Shown: positions 1 through 5,016, counted from the stretch's first letter. The stretch is DNA of 5,206 bases from Candidatus Binataceae bacterium (GCA_030042765.1 JASHZA010000144.1:1-5206), one strand, 5' to 3'. Numbers and translations are program-made. Notes: generated from the letters alone by a model not told the origin.

Positions 1-377
1 AGCAGGATGCGCCTGAGGTCGGCGGCTTCCAGCCGGTCGAGCAACACCTCGTCGGCACCGGCATGTAATACCCGCCGCATTGCCGCCGGTGAGTGGCCTG
101 GAAGAATCGCGACCAGGACCGGACGATGCGGACGACTCGTCTGAGTCTCCAGGTAGTGGATCGATCCCGCTTCGTTGTCGCCGAACACCACAATCGAGAG
201 ATCGGGCTTGACAGCGCGCGCACTATCGCCTGAGAGGTCTGTTTCAGTTACTTCTAGCTTTGGCTCCTCGAAATTGGCTACTACGCTTGTGACCTCTGCC
301 CGCCTCTGCTTGTCTCCACCAACTACTCCGACGCGGAATTTTTGCCATTGCTCGCGTGATAGCCGGATCAGCGACAT
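1..377 (-). CDS. CpaE/TadZ-like pilus assembly protein, N-terminal part (runs off left edge)
   Basis: The frame is open from the ATG at 377 to the window edge, giving 125 visible residues without a stop. Residues about 15-125 read as a CheY-like receiver fold: beta-1 FRVGVVGGD, beta-3 KPDLSIVVFGD (57-67), beta-4 PVLVAIL (86-92), then AAMRRVLHAGADEVL (98-112), the 'raGAd-eyl' signature of receiver alpha-4/beta-5. The phospho-acceptor Asp expected seven residues into the PDxxxxD motif is Val64, and the usual Lys-Pro after beta-5 is absent, so this is an atypical, probably non-phosphorylated receiver. Such domains precede a MinD/ParA-type ATPase in CpaE/TadZ, which localises the Flp/Tad pilus machine. 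The ATPase part would lie outside the window, so the assignment is inference from the N-terminal style. The start is supported by AGAGG 8 nt upstream. A plain response regulator or another receiver-ParA fusion remains possible. Confidence 0.7.
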   Translation of the reverse strand, partial: MSLIRLSREQWQKFRVGVVGGDKQRRAEVTSVVANFEEPKLEVTETDLSGDSARAVKPDLSIVVFGDNEAGSIHYLETQTSRPHRPVLVAILPGHSPAAMRRVLHAGADEVLLDRLEAADLRRIL

Positions 378-385
378 GAAAAAAG

Positions 386-390
386 CCTCT
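386..390 (-). promoter_or_regulatory. Ribosome binding site of the CpaE-like gene
   Basis: AGAGG on the minus strand lies 8 nt before the ATG at 377 and decides that start. It overlaps the TAG stop (391-389) of the small upstream minus-strand ORF, an arrangement typical of translational coupling if that ORF is expressed. Confidence 0.6.
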
Positions 391-556
391 AATGTGGTTT
401 GGATTGAAGGTACACGCAGTCGCCGTGCCAGAAGGCTTCCGGCCTCACCTGGGGATCGAAATTGACCCACATGATGGTTTTATCGTCAAATATAGCTTCC
501 TTTAGCAGGGCATCTCGAATCAGGATTTGTTGTTTGGCAATAATCTGTCGATGCAT
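389..556 (-). CDS. Possible small protein upstream of the CpaE-like gene (55 codons)
   Basis: This is not a recognised family. An open minus-strand frame ends at TAG 391-389; the first plausible ATG is at 556. The product has a balanced, protein-like composition (for example DDKTIMWVNFDPQVRPEAFW, then a C-terminus ending YLQSKPH), with no signal peptide or membrane segment. In its favour are the lack of a competing plus-strand gene across 389-526 and a stop codon that overlaps the ribosome binding site of the next minus-strand gene. Against it: no Shine-Dalgarno precedes ATG 556, the ORF continues further upstream only as a shadow of the lipoprotein gene, and the best local promoter candidate lies inside it. 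It could be a genuine small gene, a decayed gene remnant or chance. Confidence 0.3.
   Translation of the reverse strand: MHRQIIAKQQILIRDALLKEAIFDDKTIMWVNFDPQVRPEAFWHGDCVYLQSKPH
463..491 (+). promoter_or_regulatory. Candidate sigma70 promoter for the lipoprotein gene, in a symmetrical element
   Basis: TTGACC (463-468, 5/6 match to the -35 consensus) and TCAAAT (486-491, 4/6 match to the -10) are separated by 17 bp, which would place transcription start near 498. The same bases form an inverted repeat, TTGAC (463-467) and GTCAA (485-489) with a 17-bp spacer, so the minus strand carries TTGACG, 17 bp, GTCAAT facing the CpaE-like gene, though its -10 is poor. This fits a divergent promoter or operator but is only a sequence match. 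Confidence 0.35.
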
Positions 557-1480
557 GTAAGCAGGATGCGAGAATCTGTCCCGAACAGCTCCAACGTCCG
601 CACGGATCTCAGTTCGCGTCAGCGCTTTCTTGCCGTCGCCGCGACGGTGGCCGCGCTGAGCGTCGGAACCAGCGGATGCGTCAATGGTTCGCTTGCGGCA
701 GCACGCAGCGAGATCGAGGCTGGACACTATGCGTCGGCGCATCAATACCTGATCGCCGCTGAGCGCAGCGAAGAGAAGCTCTCAGCGCGCGAGCAACGTG
801 AGGTAGCCGACGATCTCTGCTTGACGGAATACCGGATTGGGACTCCTTCCTACCCGCTGGCTGAACAGGCCCGCGCCTGCTCCATTGCGGCGGACCGGCC
901 TGGCAGTCAGAGCGCCGCCATTTTAGTAGAGGTTCAGCAGGCGGAGCGGAACTCTCTGACGACTGAAATCGAAACGGCTCTGGCGAACAAGGATACGGCC
1001 CAGGCCGAAGCCGCCATCGTGCGCTACAAAAGCGTTTTGGGCAGCGACCCGCAGGCGGCCCAACAATGGTCCAAGCAACTTTGGGCGCTGGTCAACCGCG
1101 ATTCCGCGACCGGACGACGAGACCGCCACCTGGCTCCCATCATCTCCGAGATTTCGCGCCAGTATCCGCACTTGCGAGCTATGAATGAAGGCACCTTCAG
1201 GCGCTGGGTCGAGGACAAAACGACCGTATCCGGGATGCGCATGGTCTCGAGCGTCGAGATCGGCAAAGGTGCGCTCAGGCTATGGATCCCGAACACTCAA
1301 ATGAGAACGGCAGCGCTGAATCTTGACCGCTTCGCCGACATCAATGATGCATTGGTCGCGCGATGCCGCTGCGACGGCAAAACCAATATTGCGGCGCAGG
1401 ACAGTGGTTTGCCCGCCTACCTGGTGCGGCTTGACCCTGAAACAAGGCGGTCGGAGGTCTTGATTCTGGCTCGGCCCTGA
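551..1480 (+). CDS. Probable lipoprotein with TPR-like helical region
   Basis: The family was not recognised. Counting from ATG 551 (309 residues), residues about 23-25 are basic (RQR), 26-38 are hydrophobic (FLAVAATVAALSV) and a lipobox-like TSGC ends at Cys43, suggesting export and lipidation; the lipobox is imperfect because Thr replaces the usual Leu. Residues about 50-185 are strongly helical and Ala/Glu/Gln-rich, with a TPR-like opening (AAARSEIEAGHYASAHQYL). The C-terminal third (about 210-309) looks mixed alpha/beta and carries a CRC pair in VARCRCDGK. The start is uncertain: TTG 527, TTG 530 (AGGA 4 nt upstream), ATG 551 and ATG 566 are all in frame and none has a convincing ribosome binding site. 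It is divergent from the CpaE-like gene, so a role in the same pilus locus, like the TPR lipoprotein TadD, is possible but unproven. Its stop is 3 nt from that of the convergent propeller gene. Confidence 0.8.
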   Translation: MHVSRMRESVPNSSNVRTDLSSRQRFLAVAATVAALSVGTSGCVNGSLAAARSEIEAGHYASAHQYLIAAERSEEKLSAREQREVADDLCLTEYRIGTPSYPLAEQARACSIAADRPGSQSAAILVEVQQAERNSLTTEIETALANKDTAQAEAAIVRYKSVLGSDPQAAQQWSKQLWALVNRDSATGRRDRHLAPIISEISRQYPHLRAMNEGTFRRWVEDKTTVSGMRMVSSVEIGKGALRLWIPNTQMRTAALNLDRFADINDALVARCRCDGKTNIAAQDSGLPAYLVRLDPETRRSEVLILARP

Positions 1481-1487
1481 CAGTCAG
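1477..1487. repeat. Palindrome containing both convergent stop codons
   Basis: CTGAC-A-GTCAG is a perfect 11-bp odd palindrome. Its left arm contains the TGA stop of the lipoprotein gene (1478-1480) and its right arm the complement of the TGA stop of the propeller gene (1484-1486). As a hairpin the stem would be only about 4 bp, so it is not a convincing terminator by itself. Confidence 0.5.
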
Positions 1488-3214
1488 AACTTTTGGAACG
1501 TTACGACGGGATGACCTGTCGTGTTGCTCGCGTAAGGCGCAATCAGACCCGCGCGCTGGCCGAGCTTATCGGTTGCGACGGCGTCGTACTCCCCCATGTA
1601 GTCGGGCGCCACCAAAGCATCCTGCCCGACCAGCGGAGGGAAATTGGAGGAGGAAATCCTCCTGTTGGTCCAAGAGACGCCTCTGTTAGTCGAGATCCCG
1701 CAATAGCGGTCGATCAGAAAGTTGCTCGAATCCCTTCGGCGATCATAGAAACAGACAACGACTTCTCCGCCTTTGTCCGCGCCCACGGCCGGTTCGAACT
1801 GGTCAGATTGAGCGGTTGCGCTTTCGACGTTGTTGTTGACGCGCACGGGTGTGGACCAGGTAGCGCCGGCATCGCTCGAACTCGCGAACTCGATATCGGA
1901 AAAGCCGTAGAATCCGGTGGACGAAAGCTTATCCGCGACGTTGTCGCCGGCGCTGCTCCAGGCGACATAGATAAATCCTTTGTCCTTCTTGCCTTTCCCA
2001 ATCGCCAGACTCGGAGACTCGAAGCCCCGGATAAACCCCTGCAAGTCAGCGCCATTGCCGATTGGGGTGACCGCCGCGATTTGCGCGGGCATCGAAAACG
2101 AACCGCCGCCGTCTATCGAACGCGCGATCTTGATTTGCCGCGCAGTGCCCGGGCCGCCATTCTCGCCGATCGCCTCCCAGACCACGTACACCGCTCCTTC
2201 AGCATCAACGGCCGCTTGTGGTGCCATAACCATCGCGTTCGGGTTTGCCGAGTCCGCGCACACCTGCTCCACGACCGTTGGCGAACTCCAATTGGTACCT
2301 GCGTCTACAGAGTTCACCATCTCCACTGCATAGCGGGCTATCGGTTGATGTGAGGTTGGATCTACTCCGCAGATTGCCGCAGAGAAATCGAAGTCCACGT
2401 AGGCAATGTAAAGATGGTCAGGGTTAGTGGAATCGATCGCGAGCCAATCGCGGCTGATGATATGCCCGGAGTTGAGCTTTGTGATCGCCGCGACCGGCGC
2501 TGAGAAGTTTATACCACCGTTCACCGACTTGCCGACGGCCACACCATTTGTCGTCGCCACTCCGTCCATCCAAATCGCGCTGTAGTAAAATGTGTTCGAG
2601 TCGACGCATACGAGCGCCGGATCCCCTGCGAGGATCTGCGAGAAATTTGGCGCTGTCGTGGGGGCGCCTACGTAAGTGAACTTCGAGCCAAGGTTGGAAG
2701 ACACTGAAAATCCGATCGCGCTTACTCCGCTACCCGCGGCCACCGTGCTTATTTCTGCCGCGGTATCGTTGAAGCCGATCACCATACTTGAGCCGCACCA
2801 GGCGGCAGCGGTCTCGCTCTGCGTAAACCCGGTATAGCGGCTCAGCTTAAGGTTTGCCGACGAGATTGTGAGATTATCCCCGGTTACGGATCCGGGCGCC
2901 AACGGCGATTCTGGTTCATTCAAGTAGAAATCTAGCGTACTGGAATCAACCTTCAGTTGTTTTTCCTGCTGGGCCGCCGCCGCCAGATTGCGCATCGCAC
3001 CCGACAGCTCGTCAAGGCGAAACCCGGGCCGATTCTCCCAAACGTGTGCAGGCCCAAACAGTTCTCCTGTCTCGGTTGGACCTAACTCGTATGCTCGTGG
3101 CTGTTCGCTAGGTAAAAGAGTCAGGAGTCCGCTCACAGCAACGAGCGCTAGCCGAGGCACGAACCGCCCAGACGTTACGGTTCGCCTCCATCCACGCCAT
3201 GGTTGCCACCTCAT
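1484..3214 (-). CDS. Secreted sialidase-fold (BNR/Asp-box) beta-propeller protein
   Basis: The product has 576 residues. Residues 1-41 form a signal peptide: a long basic n-region (MRWQPWRGWRR...), hydrophobic LALVAVSGLLTLL (22-34), and a likely cleavage after ...QPRA. Six Asp-box motifs (SxDxGxTW-like) follow at 172-179 (SSNLGSKF), 230-237 (SVNGGINF), 302-309 (SVDAGTNW), 366-373 (SIDGGGSF), 446-453 (SSDAGATW) and 508-515 (STNRGVSW), 58-80 residues apart, as expected for a six-bladed sialidase-type propeller. Strands of the kind 'P.lavD..G.vYvvW' recur between them. The FRIP motif of true sialidases was not found, so hydrolase activity is not supported; the protein may bind or process a glycan or act structurally outside the cytoplasm. 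The start is ATG 3214, the only start that retains the whole signal peptide, but its ribosome binding site is weak. The gene appears to be a single unit, convergent with the lipoprotein gene. Confidence 0.88.
   Translation of the reverse strand: MRWQPWRGWRRTVTSGRFVPRLALVAVSGLLTLLPSEQPRAYELGPTETGELFGPAHVWENRPGFRLDELSGAMRNLAAAAQQEKQLKVDSSTLDFYLNEPESPLAPGSVTGDNLTISSANLKLSRYTGFTQSETAAAWCGSSMVIGFNDTAAEISTVAAGSGVSAIGFSVSSNLGSKFTYVGAPTTAPNFSQILAGDPALVCVDSNTFYYSAIWMDGVATTNGVAVGKSVNGGINFSAPVAAITKLNSGHIISRDWLAIDSTNPDHLYIAYVDFDFSAAICGVDPTSHQPIARYAVEMVNSVDAGTNWSSPTVVEQVCADSANPNAMVMAPQAAVDAEGAVYVVWEAIGENGGPGTARQIKIARSIDGGGSFSMPAQIAAVTPIGNGADLQGFIRGFESPSLAIGKGKKDKGFIYVAWSSAGDNVADKLSSTGFYGFSDIEFASSSDAGATWSTPVRVNNNVESATAQSDQFEPAVGADKGGEVVVCFYDRRRDSSNFLIDRYCGISTNRGVSWTNRRISSSNFPPLVGQDALVAPDYMGEYDAVATDKLGQRAGLIAPYASNTTGHPVVTFQKF
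1503..1522 (+). terminator. Possible hairpin terminator of the lipoprotein gene, without U tract
   Basis: The plus-strand RNA can form an 8-bp stem, ACGACGGG with CCUGUCGU (one G-U pair), closed by the tetraloop AUGA, 22 nt after the lipoprotein stop. The minus-strand RNA would carry an A-C mismatch at that position, so the hairpin favours the plus transcript. No T run follows, and it lies within the 3' coding end of the opposing propeller gene, so it may be coincidental. Confidence 0.2.
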
Positions 3215-3342
3215 CGCAAGCCGTCCACGCCGACGCCTTGTGCAACAAAATTAGTGCCATCGCATTCAAGTGAGAGAGAACAATCAAGAGCTCATACTTT
3301 CATCAGTCGAAATGGCACTGGCAAAATGCGGGCGCCCGGTTT

Positions 3343-3368
3343 GTAACCAGTGACAGTAACTGAGTTAC
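3343..3368. promoter_or_regulatory. Candidate operator: GTAAC half-sites with a 13-bp palindrome
   Basis: GTAACT-G-AGTTAC (3356-3368) is a perfect odd palindrome, and a further GTAAC lies at 3343-3347, 13 bp from the second copy in the same orientation. It is 130-170 bp upstream of the propeller start. The arrangement resembles a binding site for a dimeric regulator; no regulator is encoded in the window and the assignment is inference. Confidence 0.3.
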
Positions 3369-3512
3369 CGCTAGCCCGGACTAAGTGAATGTAAGGTTGG
3401 GCGGGAAAGCGACTATTTAGCTAGGGCGCAGAGTTGCGGCACCCGGTGAGACACGGTTAGGCTACAGGTCTCGCGCGAATGTCGAGCATTCCGATAATTT
3501 TCGACCGGCCTG

Positions 3513-3573
3513 CCGGACGGGTCCGGAGGTTGGAGGAAACGCCACAGCCTGGTTCGGCCGGAACATCTCCTCC
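3513..3573. repeat. GC-rich inverted repeats between small ORF and propeller gene
   Basis: CCGGAC-GG-GTCCGG (3513-3526) is an inverted repeat with 6-bp arms, and GGAGGA (3532-3537) can pair with TCCTCC (3568-3573) across 30 bases. On the minus strand these follow the stop of the candidate small gene (3589), so they may form a 3' structure, but no T run is present and this is not a canonical terminator. Confidence 0.3.
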
Positions 3574-3588
3574 GCTTTTCGTCGTTTC

Positions 3589-3789
3589 TTAGTCGTAGAT
3601 GGGAGCGTATTGCTGCTGCTCGCGGTCAACCGAGCGGCGCGGCGTTCCTATCCTCGAGGGGAATCGATCGGACGCGCCCAGGAGGGAGGTGAGCAGTCGC
3701 CAGACCTTCCGCGGCGACCCTGTCACTGCGGACCGGCTCATATCGATTTCGGGTTCGCAAACGCCTTTGTTCATGTGGATGGATTCCAT
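3589..3789 (-). CDS. Candidate small hypothetical protein (66 codons)
   Basis: The family was not recognised. The frame runs from ATG 3789 to TAA 3591-3589 and encodes a soluble, Arg- and Ser-rich protein of about 66 residues with the segment SPRKVWRLLTSLLGASDRF in the middle and an ending of REQQQYAPIYD. About three quarters of its third codon positions are G or C, which suits a real gene here. However, the antisense plus-strand frame (3599-3814) shares the same third-position columns and scores nearly as well, so base composition does not settle the strand. In favour of the minus strand are the common orientation with both flanking large genes and a strong AGGAGGAG 13 nt upstream, a spacing longer than ideal. 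An in-frame ATG at 3774 and one at 3870 are alternative starts; the extension to 3870 would read the Shine-Dalgarno-like tract as rare Arg codons, so it is less likely. Confidence 0.4.
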   Translation of the reverse strand: MESIHMNKGVCEPEIDMSRSAVTGSPRKVWRLLTSLLGASDRFPSRIGTPRRSVDREQQQYAPIYD

Positions 3790-3802
3790 TGCGTGTAAGC
3801 GT

Positions 3803-3810
3803 CTCCTCCT
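3803..3810 (-). promoter_or_regulatory. Strong Shine-Dalgarno-like sequence before the small ORF
   Basis: AGGAGGAG on the minus strand ends 13 nt before ATG 3789. No ATG, GTG or TTG lies at the usual 5-9 nt spacing in any frame, which makes it unusual: it is either a long-spaced site for the small ORF or a chance purine tract. Confidence 0.3.
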
Positions 3811-3870
3811 GTAAGAATCCTCATCTACCGCGCTTCCCCACGCTGTCTCACACCGCAACAGACGTGCCAT

Positions 3871-4059
3871 AACACTGGTATTACTTAAATACTATCTAGA
3901 AATGCTTTTTCATCTTTATATTATGTTTGCGATGAAATTAGTCCTATTTTGTAGCGGAAATGATACAAACAATGCCCCTGACTGTGCATTTATGCCATGT
4001 ATTATTACGAACACTCGCAACCAACAGGTTCCCCGTAACACCGCTGGCGGGCCTCCAAG
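3871..4059. other. AT-rich intergenic stretch downstream of the crotonase gene
   Basis: No convincing gene is seen. About 3871-4015 is markedly richer in A and T than the rest of the window, containing runs such as TTTATATTATG and TATTATTACG. It should hold the 3' end of the crotonase transcript and possibly the promoter of the small minus-strand ORF, but no well-spaced -35/-10 pair stands out. A weak hairpin, AATGC and GCATT across 10 nt (3972-3991), is the only terminator-like structure seen after the crotonase stop. Confidence 0.45.
3878..3892. repeat. Short AT-rich inverted repeat
   Basis: GTATT (3878-3882) and AATAC (3888-3892) are perfect 5-bp arms around ACTTA. The repeat sits about 90-105 bp upstream of the small ORF start and could be an operator or part of a promoter; short AT-rich repeats also arise by chance in such a region. 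Confidence 0.25.
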
Positions 4060-4878
4060 TCATTTTCTTGTGAATGGTCGATCACGTTCAGTTAGGGCGG
4101 CCTTAAGCCCCTTCTCACGGCTGGCCTTCATCCAGTTCTTGACGGTTTCCGTCTGATGAGCAATGCAGTCCAGATCGGCGGACGACTGCTCAAGCGCCCG
4201 GTAGCCCATTACGTCCAGCCAGCGATTGATGGAGGCCTTATGCAGGGCCAGCAAGTCCAACGGTACCATTGCGACTCGACGAGCATAGGCCAAGGTCTCT
4301 GCCTCGAGCTGATCCTTCGGGAAAACGCGGTTGACCAGGTGGCATTCGAGAGCCTCTTTGGCACTCATCAGGTCACCGGTAAAAAAATACTCCTTGGTCT
4401 TGCGCGGCCCGATAAGGATAGGCCACATCGAGAGGGTCGGCAGGATGCCGAGGGCGCGACCGGCCGGATGGCCAAATTGCGCATCCTCACTGGCGAAAAC
4501 GATATCGCAATGGCCTGCGAGTTCAGTGGCGCCCGCCAGGCAGTAGCCGTGGACCTGGGCGATAATCGGCTTCGGCAGAGCCCACAGCCGCTGCCATCGG
4601 TCGACCATCTTGTGCAGGTTGGTACGGTCGTTATGGACGGTGAAGCCCGAGCCCGGCTGCTGCGTGGGTTGAAGGTCGTAACCGGCACAGAATGCACGCC
4701 CTGCCCCTCGTACGATGAGCACGCTGGCGGTTGGTTCCCCTTCGAACTCCTCCATAACACCGTCGAGCTCTCTCAATAGCTTCTGGGACATCGCGTTCAG
4801 CTTTTCAGGCCGGTTGAGAGTGAGTCGGAAGATCCTGTCCTCAACTTTTTCGTAGGTCAGCGTTTCGTAGCTCGCCAT
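4060..4878 (-). CDS. Crotonase / enoyl-CoA hydratase-isomerase family protein
   Basis: The product has 272 residues, the normal size for a single-domain crotonase acting on acyl-CoA thioesters in the cytoplasm. LNRPEKLNAMS (21-31) is the family's N-terminal signature. AFCAGYDL (62-69) supplies the first oxyanion-hole backbone NH, and GYCLAGATELAGHCDIVFAS (111-130) the second; Glu119 matches Glu144 of rat enoyl-CoA hydratase. The second catalytic acid (rat Glu164, in FGQPEI) is missing: the sequence reads FGHPAGRALG (135-144), with Ala139 near that place. A standard two-Glu hydratase is therefore unlikely; an isomerase, a specialised hydratase or another acyl-CoA reaction is possible, and the substrate cannot be read. 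The C-terminal part (about 205-272) is the usual helical, oligomer-forming region. The start at 4878 is fixed by GGAGGT 6 nt upstream; an in-frame ATG at 4908 has no such site. The gene appears monocistronic, with its own promoter candidate and a terminator isolating it from the gene upstream. Confidence 0.92.
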   Translation of the reverse strand: MASYETLTYEKVEDRIFRLTLNRPEKLNAMSQKLLRELDGVMEEFEGEPTASVLIVRGAGRAFCAGYDLQPTQQPGSGFTVHNDRTNLHKMVDRWQRLWALPKPIIAQVHGYCLAGATELAGHCDIVFASEDAQFGHPAGRALGILPTLSMWPILIGPRKTKEYFFTGDLMSAKEALECHLVNRVFPKDQLEAETLAYARRVAMVPLDLLALHKASINRWLDVMGYRALEQSSADLDCIAHQTETVKNWMKASREKGLKAALTERDRPFTRK

Positions 4879-4884
4879 CGTATT

Positions 4885-4890
4885 ACCTCC
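4885..4890 (-). promoter_or_regulatory. Ribosome binding site of the crotonase gene
   Basis: GGAGGT on the minus strand lies 6 nt before ATG 4878. It selects this start over the in-frame ATG at 4908, which lies upstream of the site itself. Confidence 0.85.
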
Positions 4891-4932
4891 AGGCGCGAAT
4901 GCAGCCATCGGATCGGGTTTGTTCCCAAGGCC

Positions 4933-4963
4933 AGCGCTTCACAGACCAAATATCTGTGACGCT
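4933..4963 (-). promoter_or_regulatory. Inverted repeat in the leader of the crotonase gene
   Basis: CACAGA (4940-4945) and TCTGTG (4953-4958) are perfect 6-bp arms around a 7-base loop. The pairing extends outward (AGCG with CGCT) past a 2-base bulge to about 4933-4963. It lies 40-80 nt upstream of the ribosome binding site and, if the promoter at 4988-5016 is right, within the 5' leader RNA. It may be an operator for a dimeric (for example TetR-like) regulator or an RNA hairpin; no known riboswitch was recognised. Confidence 0.4.
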
Positions 4964-4987
4964 TACCTCGATACTGCGGCGGCGGGG

Positions 4988-5016
4988 ATACTAATCCCGA
5001 TTTGGGAGGCGGTAAA
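4988..5016 (-). promoter_or_regulatory. Candidate sigma70 promoter of the crotonase gene
   Basis: On the minus strand, TTTACC (5016-5011, 4/6 match to -35) and TAGTAT (4993-4988, 4/6 match to -10) are spaced by exactly 17 bp, giving a start near 4981 and a leader of about 100 nt. The small palindrome GGGAT-ACTA-ATCCC (4985-4998) overlaps the -10, where a repressor could act. This is a match only; no transcript data are visible. Confidence 0.4.

Larger units (their letters stand above)
3215..3588. other. Gene-free upstream region of the propeller gene
   Basis: No convincing gene is seen in these 374 bases. The stretch should hold the promoter and 5' leader of the minus-strand propeller gene. 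The best sigma70-like match found is TTGATT followed 17 bp later by TGCGAT on the minus strand, around 3247-3286, and it is poor. The region contains a cluster of GTAAC half-sites (3343-3368), the 10-bp palindrome CGGGCGCCCG (3329-3338) and a GC-rich, foldable part (3501-3573) listed separately. Confidence 0.5.

Noticed and set aside
557..745. Upstream extension of the small minus-strand ORF to ATG 745
   Set aside because: This part overlaps the lipoprotein N-terminus antisense and its product is Arg-rich and shadow-like; only the part from 556 downward was kept as a candidate.
923..1296. Two minus-strand ORFs of 82 and 90 codons
   Set aside because: Both are antisense to the helical region of the lipoprotein and have no independent support.
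1493..2353. Plus-strand ORF of 286 codons
   Set aside because: It lies entirely antisense to the propeller gene, whose signal peptide and six Asp boxes are unambiguous; its own product is rich in Arg, His and Asp with no recognisable motif.
3361..3500. Structured-looking region considered as a riboswitch or tRNA
   Set aside because: No cloverleaf with a T-loop, cobalamin box or cyclic-di-GMP riboswitch core could be matched.
3463..3566. Minus-strand 34-codon ORF beginning MFRPNQAV after GGAGGAG
   Set aside because: The GGAGGAG directly abuts the ATG, too close for initiation, and the short product shows no protein-like features.
3599..3814. Plus-strand ORFs opposite the small candidate gene
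   Set aside because: No ribosome binding site precedes their ATGs. Third-position GC is similar to that of the minus frame because the two share codon columns, so this is a tentative rejection based on orientation and the Shine-Dalgarno tract.
3902..4156. Plus-strand ORF of 84 codons starting MLFHLYIMFAMKLVLF
   Set aside because: The hydrophobic start is explained by T-rich DNA in the AT-rich stretch; the second part is antisense to the crotonase C-terminus, and no ribosome binding site is present.
4156..4779. Plus-strand ORF of 207 codons
   Set aside because: It is antisense to the crotonase gene, whose family motifs run throughout, and it has no ribosome binding site or recognisable domain.
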